From: Deltaproteobacteria bacterium
GTDB lineage: Bacteria; Myxococcota_A; Polyangia; JACPQR01
Assembly: GCA_016190375.1 (NCBI GenBank)
Contig: JACPQR010000154.1
Span: forward strand, 1 to 39,734
Direction of reading: 5' to 3'
DNA length: 39,734 nucleotides
Part shown: positions 6,444 through 13,137 of the stretch, in pieces
Position numbering within the stretch: the stretch's first letter is position 1
How the letters are laid out: each line of letters begins with the position of its first letter
The notes under the pieces: model-generated
Told to the model about the DNA's origin: nothing
The model's database searches: none
The model's input: only the letters and a program-made list of their open reading frames with translations
Made by a program: the position numbers and the translations under genes

Positions 6444-8342
6444 ATGTCGGAAGCATCCCCGAAAGCCGCTGCGGTCGAGCCCGCGCCGCGACAGGCCGCC
6501 TCCACGGCTGGCGGCCCGCCGGATCACTCGAGAGCCTTCCGGCTCCGGCGCTTCCTGAACTGGTTCCCGCTCGGGCTCGCATACGCCTTCCTCTACATGG
6601 GTCGCTACAACCTGACGGTCGCCAAGAACGCGCTCGGGCAGGTGATGACGAAGGAGGACTTCGGCGTGATCTTCGGCGCCGGCACGCTGGTGTACGGCGT
6701 CGCCTTCCTCCTGAACGGCCCGCTGACGGACAAGGTCGGCGGCAAGCGCGCGATGATCTTCGCGGTCGTGGGCGCGGCCGTGATGAACCTCGCCATGGGG
6801 CTCTACGTCGCTGGGGTGACGGCCGCCGGCGCGGACACCTCCGACCTGCGGCTCACCTTCGCGATCCTCTACGCCGGCAACATGTACTTCCAGAGCTTCG
6901 GCGCGGTCGCGATCGTCAAGGTCAACGCGCACTGGTTCCACGTGCGCGAGCGCGGCGGTTTCTCCGGGATCTTCGGCACGATGATCTCTAGCGGCATCTT
7001 CTTCGCCTTCACGGTCAACGGCTGGATCCTCACCTTCGTCGCGGGCGATTCGGGCGCCCAGGCCGCGAGCGCGCGCTGGGTGTTCTACCTGCCGGCGCTG
7101 CTCCTCGGCGCGATGGCCGCGATCGAGCTCTTCCTGCTCAAGGATCGCCCCTCGCTGGCCGGTCACGAGGACTTCGAGACCGGTGACGCCTCCGCCGGCG
7201 ACTCGCGGGACGTCCCGGTGTTCGAGATCATGCGCCGGATCCTGACGAACCCGATCATCCTCACCGTCGCCTTCATCGAGTTCTGCACCGGCGTGCTGCG
7301 CCAGAGCGTGATGCACTGGTACCCGATCTACGCGAAGGAGTGGCTCGTGCTTCCGACCGAGCACTACCTGCGCGACAGCTCGCCCCAGTGGCTCTGGGTC
7401 GGCGCCTGCTTCGCCGTGGCGGTCGCCTTCTTCCTCCTCGGGCGCAAGGCAGCGGGCAGGCGCAAGGCCTGGTACCTGATCAGCGGAGGGCTGGTCTTCC
7501 TCGCTCCGTTCCTGACTGGAGGCTGGGGCGGAGTCCTGATGGTCGCCGGCGTGATCGGCGGCAACGTCGCGGGCTGGGTCAGCGACGTCTTCTTCCAGAG
7601 CCGGCGCGCGCCGGCCGCCGGCGGGCTCTACGCGGTCCTGGCCCTCGCCGCCGTGGCGATGTACTTCACCCTCGGCGACACCACGAACCGCGTCGACTGG
7701 GTCGACAACTCGAGGGCGCTGATCGGTCAGGACAGGCTGGAGCGCGGGGACGAGATCCTCGCGATAGCCGGCGTCGACGACGTCGACAGATGGGAGGACG
7801 TCCAGCGAGCCGTCGCGTGCGTGCCCGCGACCTGCCGCGACGGATCGCGCTTCGACACGGTCAAGTGCATGTGCACGAACGGCGCCGCGCACCCGTATCG
7901 CGGGACCGAGCGCGAAGGGCGCACGATCCCGGCGCGAGTTCGCCGCCACGGTCGGGTCGTCGAGCTCGCCCTGTTCGATCCAGGCAATTCGATGCGCGCC
8001 GGCGACTCGCGGGCCTTCAAGGCGGGACCGGTCACGACGCTCTCGCCGCTCTGGCTGGGGGTCTGCGTCTTCCTGATGTCGCTATGCGTCATCGGCACGC
8101 ACGGCGTTCTCTCCGGCACCGCGACGATGGACTTCGGCGGTCGCAAGGGGGCAGCCACCGCGGTCGGCGTGATCGACGGCTTCGTCTACCTCGGGACCGC
8201 CGTGCAGTCGTTCGCGCTCGGCTACCTGACTCCCAAGAGCTGGACCTACTGGCCGCTCTTCATGGTGCCCTTCGCCCTCCTCGGCTTCGTGCTGACGACC
8301 CGGATCTGGCACGCCAAGCCCACCGGCAAGGGCGGGCACTAG
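6444..8342 (+). CDS. GlpT/UhpT-like (OPA family) antiporter with a PDZ-like insert
   Basis: 632 residues, longer than the roughly 450 usual for the family. The N-terminal half matches organophosphate:phosphate antiporters: FLNWFPLGLAYAFLYMGRYNL, the conserved start of helix 1, then GVIFGAGTLVYGVAFLLNGPLTDKVGGKR. About ten further membrane segments follow. Between late helices, about residues 415-520, lies an insert. It begins LERGDEILAIAGVDDVDRW, reads like a PDZ ligand-binding fold, and contains a Cys cluster (ACVPATC and KCMCTNG). Membrane segments resume at LSPLWLGVCVFLM. The protein likely exchanges a phosphorylated small molecule for phosphate. The ATG at 6444 has no strong Shine-Dalgarno. 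The 3' end overlaps the opposing lipid-kinase gene by four bases (CTAG). Confidence 0.85.
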   Translation: MSEASPKAAAVEPAPRQAASTAGGPPDHSRAFRLRRFLNWFPLGLAYAFLYMGRYNLTVAKNALGQVMTKEDFGVIFGAGTLVYGVAFLLNGPLTDKVGGKRAMIFAVVGAAVMNLAMGLYVAGVTAAGADTSDLRLTFAILYAGNMYFQSFGAVAIVKVNAHWFHVRERGGFSGIFGTMISSGIFFAFTVNGWILTFVAGDSGAQAASARWVFYLPALLLGAMAAIELFLLKDRPSLAGHEDFETGDASAGDSRDVPVFEIMRRILTNPIILTVAFIEFCTGVLRQSVMHWYPIYAKEWLVLPTEHYLRDSSPQWLWVGACFAVAVAFFLLGRKAAGRRKAWYLISGGLVFLAPFLTGGWGGVLMVAGVIGGNVAGWVSDVFFQSRRAPAAGGLYAVLALAAVAMYFTLGDTTNRVDWVDNSRALIGQDRLERGDEILAIAGVDDVDRWEDVQRAVACVPATCRDGSRFDTVKCMCTNGAAHPYRGTEREGRTIPARVRRHGRVVELALFDPGNSMRAGDSRAFKAGPVTTLSPLWLGVCVFLMSLCVIGTHGVLSGTATMDFGGRKGAATAVGVIDGFVYLGTAVQSFALGYLTPKSWTYWPLFMVPFALLGFVLTTRIWHAKPTGKGGH

Positions 8343-9349
8343 TTCATCTGCGCCAGACGCCTGAAGTCGACGATGTCGACCGATTCGTCCGCGATCCGCA
8401 TCCGGACCTGATGGCGCTTGCCCATCGCGTCGCCGCCGACCTGGAACTCAAGCGGCCGCGAGAACGTCACCTGGATGTCCTGGACGAGGTAGTCGGTGAT
8501 CGGCTCGCCGGTCATCGTCCCCCGCCAGAGCGCCGGGATCGACACGACCGCCTGACCGACGGACATGTTCAGGGCGCGGAAGTTGAACATCCGGGCACGG
8601 CGACGCGCGTACGGGAACGCCTTGAACCCGAACCCGTAGTGCTCGGTCGTCGCGCAGCCGATCACGGAAACGGGGCTTGCATGGATGACGGTACCCGGCT
8701 CGACGGTCACGGGAACCTCGCTGCCGTCGCGCGTCACCCGGACCACGTCGCCGCCGAGCGTCTCGACCTGCACCTCGGCCTGGCCGTACCTCTGGAAGTC
8801 CAGCGCCTCCGCAGGTACCGTCTTCGAGAAGAGCGCGGTCATGTAGGCCGCGACCGACTTTCCGGCCTTGACACCCAAGCCGCGCACCAGGTCGTTGAAG
8901 TCGTTGACCAGGCGGGCATCCCATCCCGCCCCGGTGAAGTGCGTGATCATCCCCTCGACCTCGACGAGGTCGAAGCGATCGCTCGGGACCTCGGCGATGG
9001 GCCTTCGCTGGAGCTGCTCGAGCGTCCAGCGCAGGCCGCGCGCGCCCATCGCGCGTGCCCAGGCGTTGCCGGTTCCGAGCTTCAGGAGCCCGAGCCTGGG
9101 GAGCCTCGGCGCTCGCCTTCGCAAGAGGTTCAGGAGCGTGACGACCGATCCATCTCCTCCACCGCAGAGGACGAGCCCGAAGTCCTCGTGGACGATGCGG
9201 TCGACGTGCCGCTGAGCGTCGTCGCGGCTCCTGGACAGGAACGTGTGCGCTCGCGGCAGCGTCTCGCGGATGGTGTCCACGGTCCGCCTGCCGACGCTCT
9301 TCGCGTTAGCGTTGAGCAGGACAGCGATCTGTTCGCTGCGCGTTTCCAT
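8339..9349 (-). CDS. Diacylglycerol kinase-like lipid kinase
   Basis: 336 residues from the ATG at 9349 (METRSEQIAVLLNANAK). Shows the DAGK catalytic fold: LLNANAKS near the start, the glycine-rich nucleotide loop LVLCGGGDGSVVTLLN at about residue 80, and LLKLGTGNAWARAMG, the GTGN element after it. The C-terminal beta-sandwich carries TGAGWDARLVNDFNDL and ends in FQVGGDAMG, the usual closing motif. Family members (DgkB, YegS, sphingosine kinase-like) phosphorylate lipid alcohols at the inner membrane using ATP. The exact lipid is not predictable. It converges on the antiporter gene and has its own upstream region shared with the yggX promoter. Confidence 0.85.
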   Translation of the reverse strand: METRSEQIAVLLNANAKSVGRRTVDTIRETLPRAHTFLSRSRDDAQRHVDRIVHEDFGLVLCGGGDGSVVTLLNLLRRRAPRLPRLGLLKLGTGNAWARAMGARGLRWTLEQLQRRPIAEVPSDRFDLVEVEGMITHFTGAGWDARLVNDFNDLVRGLGVKAGKSVAAYMTALFSKTVPAEALDFQRYGQAEVQVETLGGDVVRVTRDGSEVPVTVEPGTVIHASPVSVIGCATTEHYGFGFKAFPYARRRARMFNFRALNMSVGQAVVSIPALWRGTMTGEPITDYLVQDIQVTFSRPLEFQVGGDAMGKRHQVRMRIADESVDIVDFRRLAQMN

Positions 9350-9486
9350 GGGGCGGGTTCTCCTAGACCAGAAGGCGCCGGCGGTCAAACGCCGGTCGAC
9401 ACGCGGGGATGGTGCAACCCATGTGCCAGGTGGATGCAGCAGGCTTTTTCGGTTCGCGGGAGCATTCCGTGTTCGACTTTGCCCAG

Positions 9487-9515
9487 TTGCTTCTGTAGTA
9501 GCCGGTCGCTATATG
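9487..9515 (+). promoter_or_regulatory. Promoter of the yggX-radical SAM operon
   Basis: TTGCTT (9487-9492), a 17-nt spacer, then TATATG (9510-9515). A housekeeping-sigma-type match placing the start of transcription near 9522, right at the GAGGAG ribosome binding site of yggX. Confidence 0.55.
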
Positions 9516-9532
9516 CCTATCGAGGAGATCGA

Positions 9533-9814
9533 ATGACCCGGATGGTGAAGTGCGTGAAGCTGAGCCGCGAGCTCCCCGGCATGAAGGAGCCGCCGCTCGA
9601 CAACGAGCTCGGCCAGAGGATCTTCGAGAACGTCTCGCAGGACGCGTGGAAGATGTGGCTCGAGCACTCGAAGATGCTCATCAACGAGTTCCGGGTCGAT
9701 CTCGTCTCGCCCGAGGGACAGGACTTCCTGACCAAGCAGATGGAGGAGTACTTCTTCGGCGAGGGGTCCGCGCTCCCTCCCGACTTCGTGCCGAGGCAGC
9801 CGGGCGCCAAGTAG
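9533..9814 (+). CDS. yggX: Fe(II)-trafficking/oxidative damage protection protein YggX
   Basis: 93 residues, typical for the family. Key stretches match: MVKCVKLSRELPGM with the conserved Cys, LGQRIFENVSQDAWKMWLEHSKMLINE, and a C-terminal QMEEYFFGEG. YggX is a cytosolic protein that protects iron-sulfur clusters and labile iron from oxidants. The start at 9533 has GAGGAG five nt upstream. The stop is followed after one base by the GTG of the radical SAM selenoprotein gene, so the two are almost certainly co-transcribed. That context suggests iron-sulfur or redox protection of the radical SAM enzyme (inference). Confidence 0.92.
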   Translation: MTRMVKCVKLSRELPGMKEPPLDNELGQRIFENVSQDAWKMWLEHSKMLINEFRVDLVSPEGQDFLTKQMEEYFFGEGSALPPDFVPRQPGAK

Positions 9815-9815
9815 G

Positions 9816-11207
9816 GTGCCCTCCGTCGTCCTCATCTCTACCTACGAGCTCGGCCATCAACCGATGGGGCTCGCGCTGCCCGCGGCGTTCCTCGCCCGCG
9901 AGGGCGTCGAAGCACGCTGCCTCGACCTCGCGGTCGAAGATCTCGACGAGGCGGCGATCGCGCAGGCGCGATTCGTCGGCATCTCGGTGCCCATGCACAC
10001 CGCTCTCAGGTTGGCCTGCGGCGTGGCGCGGCGCGTCCGGGCCATCAACGGTTCCTGCACGCTCTGCTTCTTCGGCCTGTACGCGCCGCTGAATCGCGAG
10101 CTCCTGATCGCCAACGGAGCGAGCCTCGTCCTCGGTGGCGAGTACGACGAGGAGCTCGCGCGGGCCGCGAGAAGCGCGCTGGCGGAGATCGAGCTGCCGT
10201 CCGTCGCTCCGCCCCCGATCCTGCGCAAGCTGCGGTTCCCGGTGGCACGCCGGGACGGGCTCCCGCCGCTCGACCGCTACGCGAAGCTGCTCACCGGCGG
10301 CGAGGAGCGGGTGGCGGGGTACACGGAGGCCAGCCGAGGATGCCTGCGCTGGTGCCTCCACTGCCCCGTCCCCGCCGTCTACTCCGGTCGCTTCTTCGTC
10401 GTTCCGGTGGACACCGTCCTCGAGGACGTGGCGGCTCAGGTCGCGATGGGCGCACGGCACATCACCTTCGGCGACGCGGACTTCTTGAACGGGCCCGGAC
10501 ATTCTCTCGCCGTCGTCCGGCGAATGCGCGAGCGGTTCCCGGGCGTCTCGTTCGACTTCACCGCCAAGGTCGAGCACCTGCTGCGGCACAGAGCGGTCCT
10601 GCCCGAGATGGCGAGGTCGGGCTGCGCCTTCGTCGTGACGGCCCTCGAGTCGCTGAGCGACGAGGTGCTGGGCCAACTGGAGAAGGGCCATACCCGCGCT
10701 GACGCGCTGGAGCTGTTCGACATCACGCGCGACCTCGGGCTCACGCTGCGACCGTCGTTCATTCCGTTCACCCCCTGGTCGACGCTCGACGACTACCTCG
10801 ATCTCGTCGACCTGATCGCGGCTCGCGATCTGGTCTGCGCCGTCGACGCGGTGCAGCTCACGATCCGGCTCCTCCTGCCGCCGGGCTCGCTCCTGCTCCC
10901 ACGAGTGAAGGGCGCTCCATGGCTGGGAGAGCTCGACCCGGCGGCCCTCGCGTACAGATGGCGCCATCCCGATCCGCGGATGGATCTGCTGCACCGCCAT
11001 GTCGAGTCGATCGCCCGGCGGGCCGCGGCTGCGGGCGAGGATCCGGCCGCGACGTTCGATCACATCCGCAGCGCGGCCCGGTCGGTAGTGGGCCTCGGGC
11101 CGGCCCCTTCGACCTCACTTCGCAGTACGCATTTTCAGCCGCGGCTGTCTGAGCCGTGGTTCTGCTGAGCGGAGCCTCTCGGGGATCCGGTGGATCCCCT
11201 CGAGTGA
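9816..11207 (+). CDS. CUAEP-tail radical SAM selenoprotein (UGA at 11166 read as selenocysteine)
   Basis: 463 residues if the UGA at 11166-11168 is decoded as Sec451; an ordinary reading stops after 450 residues at WFC. Residues 1-120 look like a cobalamin-binding-type Rossmann domain without an obvious DxHxxG motif. Residues 170-183 hold the radical SAM cluster motif, C176-LRW-C180-LH-C183. GARHITFGDADFLNGP and FDFTAKVEHLL follow as in a SAM barrel. After the UGA the frame continues for 12 codons to a second UGA at 11205, giving the tail WFCUAEPLGDPVDPLE. This fits the CUAEP/CCAEP-tail radical SAM (seleno)protein family as remembered from public family naming. The reaction is unknown; Cys-Sec next to each other suggests a redox or substrate-binding tail. 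Starts with GTG, one base after yggX. Confidence 0.85.
11169..11204 (+). promoter_or_regulatory. Candidate bacterial SECIS element
   Basis: Directly after the UGA, GGGGATCC (11181-11188) pairs perfectly with GGATCCCC (11192-11199) around a GGT loop (11189-11191). CTC (11176-11178) and GAG (11202-11204) extend the stem beyond a 2x2 internal loop. The apical loop begins 20 nt after the UGA and starts with GG, as expected for bacterial SelB-binding hairpins. The hairpin is also coding sequence for the tail. Confidence 0.8.
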
Positions 11208-11258
11208 TGGACCTTCCGCCCGCGCCTCGAGCGGCAGCCGTGCGCCATGGGCTTGGTG

Positions 11259-11344
11259 GGTCCCGCGGCCGCCCTGGCGGCCGCGGGACCGGGCATGCCG
11301 TGGCACGCAGGGCCACGGGGCCGCCTTCAGGCGGCCCCGTGGCC
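11259..11344. repeat. Twin-hairpin repeat, copy 2 (between convergent genes)
   Basis: Hairpin 1 is 11259-11290: a perfect 15-bp stem (GGTCCCGCGGCCGCC) with a two-base centre. Hairpin 2 is 11311-11344: a perfect 15-bp stem (GGCCACGGGGCCGCC) closed by a TTCA loop. The 19-nt spacer 11291-11309 differs from copy 1 at two positions. It lies 51 nt past the selenoprotein stop and directly abuts the stop codon of the opposing gene. Three stem differences from copy 1 are all compensated on the other arm. Confidence 0.8.
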
Positions 11345-11878
11345 TCACGAGCCCTGGCTCCGGGTCCGGGCGGCAATCGCAGGCGAGACCCTGTGCACCG
11401 GGTCCGTGGACTTCGGAAGGCAGACCAGCACGACCTCATCGCCGGCCTCGAGCGCGCGATACCAGCGGAGCTGCTCGATGACGTGCTCCTTCTGCTCATC
11501 CGGTCGGCTCGTGCGCGTGCCGTCCTCCGCGAGGTCGAACGCCTCGCGGACCGCGATGGTCACGCGGGGTGAGACGCCCACCCGGTGTGCGGGTCCATCG
11601 ACTCCGCCGGAGTCCGTGAACCTGCGCATGCCCTTGTCCACGACGCTGCCGATGAGAACGAGCTGCGGCAGGCGGGCGTTCTCGCGAGCCTCGCGCGCGA
11701 AAGCGGCGACGACCACCGCCACGATTGCGGCGCCTCCGGCGAACGACCAGCCGACGCCGCCCGCCAGGGCCCAGATGACCAGGATGGAACCGCCGATCGC
11801 CGAGACGCCGATCACCCGGAAGCGCGAGCCGCGCAGGACGTGAGGGCGACTCTCCACGTAAACGGCCTTCCAGTTCAC
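11345..11878 (-). CDS. Small membrane protein of unknown function
   Basis: 177 residues, GTG start at 11878. Two closely spaced hydrophobic segments lie at about residues 20-60 (FRVIGVSAIGGSILVIWALAGGVGWSFAGGAAIVAVVVAAF), forming a hairpin in the membrane. A soluble C-terminal domain of about 115 residues follows, with an acidic/basic mix and a beta-strand-like end (EAGDEVVLVCLPKST). No family recognised. A -10-like TACAAT (11891-11886) sits 7 nt before the GTG and no Shine-Dalgarno is present, so the transcript is probably leaderless. The upstream 28 bp carrying this box are duplicated at 13065-13092. Confidence 0.6.
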   Translation of the reverse strand: MNWKAVYVESRPHVLRGSRFRVIGVSAIGGSILVIWALAGGVGWSFAGGAAIVAVVVAAFAREARENARLPQLVLIGSVVDKGMRRFTDSGGVDGPAHRVGVSPRVTIAVREAFDLAEDGTRTSRPDEQKEHVIEQLRWYRALEAGDEVVLVCLPKSTDPVHRVSPAIAARTRSQGS

Positions 11879-11882
11879 GGAG

Positions 11883-11910
11883 CGGATTGTAGCGGAATCG
11901 AGGCGCCCCC
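11883..11910 (-). repeat. 28-bp direct repeat, copy 1, containing a promoter-like TACAAT
   Basis: 26 of 28 bases match 13065-13092, including an uninterrupted 20 bp. On the minus strand it reads CGATTCCGCTACAATCCG, an extended -10-like box that here fits the promoter of the 11345-11878 gene. A 12-13 bp remnant of the same sequence also appears at 12024-12036. The two copies bracket the decayed transposase region. Confidence 0.6.
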
Positions 11911-12033
11911 AGACCGGCTCGGTGGTCGGTAGCCACGGCCCGGCAGGCCGGCAGGGCGCCGTCCCGTCAGGCTTCCACGAGGCAGAGTCCGGGCAGGTCG
12001 CTCCGGTGATTCGCCACGAGGCGGCGGAATCGA

Positions 12034-12163
12034 GGCCGAGCCCGAGCCCGTGGCCGAGTCCGAGCCCGTGGCCGAGCCCGAGTCCGAGCCCGAGCCCGAG
12101 CCCGTGGCCGAGCCCGTGGCCGAGCCCGTGGCCGAGCCCGTGACCGTGACCGTGACCGTGACC
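12034..12163. repeat. Degenerate hexanucleotide tract (GGCTCG/GGCCAC units on the minus strand)
   Basis: About 130 nt of six-base units. On the minus strand it would encode Gly-Ser-Ala-Thr repeats (GSATGSATGSGS-type), on the plus strand Glu-Pro-Val-Ala repeats. It resembles the Asp-tether tracts elsewhere in the window with the Asp codons changed to Gly or Ala. No convincing gene start, signal peptide or domain is attached. The 356-nt stretch 11879-12234 otherwise holds only the direct repeat and the probable 3' flank of the transposase fragment. Confidence 0.6.
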
Positions 12164-12234
12164 CCCGAGTTGACCACCCCTGTGCGGACATGCCGACGTT
12201 CCGCGGACTTAGCAGGTGCGCGTAGGCACAAACG

Positions 12235-12920
12235 TCATCGAGGGGTGATGCGGTCGACGACTTCCTCCTGGTCGCCGAGCCGCTGGAGCCCGAGCAGACG
12301 AAGAATGGCGGTCTGCTCGGGGGTCGGCTCGGTGAGGGTGTAGGCCGCCATCCCGTCGGCGGTGCCGGCGACGTGGTTCAGATGGCAGCCCTGGAGGATC
12401 TCCAGGGCTGCTTGCGCCGTGCACTTGGCCTTCAGCCTGTGCTGCAGGGTGCGCTCGAGCAGGAGCGCGAGCATGCAGAGGGTGACGTGCGACCGGACTT
12501 TGCCGTCGGTTCGATGCCGAACGGGGCGCAGATCGACGACGCTCTTGATCACCTGGAAGTCCTTCTCGACCACATCCTTGGCGCGATACAGGCGACACAG
12601 ATCGACAGGTCCGTGGGGCAGCGCAGGATGAGCCACGAGGACGGTGAAGCCGTCATAGCGGCGCCGTCGCGCCCAGTCGCTTTCGTTCAGGCGGACGTCG
12701 ATGACGAGATGGCTGCGGCCTGCGCTCTGTCGCTCCGACACTGCGACGTCGAAGGCCTCCACCAAGTCGTAGCTTCGCAGCTTGCGATCCACCGCGGCCG
12801 TGGCGCTCAGATGCGTTCGCTTCGAGCGGGGGGAGGCGAGCGAGGCGTTTAGATTTGCAACGAAACTCTCGATGTCCTCCAGATGCCGCTGCGCTCGCGC
12901 TCGCCGAGCGGCGGGCGATC
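12235..12920 (-). pseudogene. IS1634-like (IS4 superfamily) transposase, 5'-truncated remnant
   Basis: The clear homologous part (12235-12792) ends a DDE transposase: RYDGFTVLVAHPALPHG, then LCRLYRAKDVVEKDFQVIKS with the catalytic Glu, then LRPVRHRTDGKVRSHVTLCMLALLLER. The same frame continues upstream without a start through HLEDIESFVANL and KRTHLSATAAVDRKLRSYDLV to about 12920. There it loses family character. The domain with the two catalytic Asp residues is missing, so the element cannot move by itself. Terminal inverted repeats could not be identified with confidence; GGTGGTCAACTC downstream of the stop (about 12168-12180) may be part of an old end. Confidence 0.75.
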
Positions 12921-12961
12921 GGCGCGGCTGTGCCCGTACGGCACTGGATCTGCTCCCGGCC

Positions 12962-13040
12962 GCGCCACGGCGCGTGCGCGAAAACGTCTACTGCTTCGCG
13001 CTGCGCCACGGTGCGTCCGCGCAAACCTCTACTGCTTGCG
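12962..13040. repeat. Imperfect 38-bp tandem duplication
   Basis: 12962-12999 and 13003-13040 match at 34 of their first 36 or so bases (both contain GCGCCACGG and TCTACTGCTT), period 41 bp. Not long or repeated enough for a CRISPR array; it lies in decayed sequence upstream of the transposase fragment. Confidence 0.6.
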
Positions 13041-13064
13041 TCAACTTCCGGCACCCTCCCAGGC

Positions 13065-13092
13065 CGGATTGTAGCGGAATCGAGCTGCCCCC
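13065..13092 (-). repeat. 28-bp direct repeat, copy 2
   Basis: Same orientation as the copy at 11883-11910 and again contains TACAAT on the minus strand. No convincing minus-strand gene follows it here, so this looks like a stranded duplicate of a promoter or a mark of past recombination around the transposase remnant. Confidence 0.6.
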
Positions 13093-13137
13093 GACTCGAT
13101 GGGTCCCGACTGCGCTTCGATGTTAAGCTTCGTCGTC

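Noticed and set aside
11875..12231. Gly-Ser-Ala-Thr coding frame (minus) or Glu-Pro-Val frame (plus) as a gene
   Set aside because: Only the repeat tract itself looks ordered; no start signal, lipobox or folded domain is attached, and the 5' end lies in transposase flank.
12962..13040. CRISPR-like array
   Set aside because: Only two imperfect units with a 3-bp gap; no spacers or cas genes.
12653..13054. Minus-strand open frame with a GTG start just after the second 28-bp repeat
   Set aside because: No signal, domain or biased third-position use; overlaps the transposase remnant in another frame.
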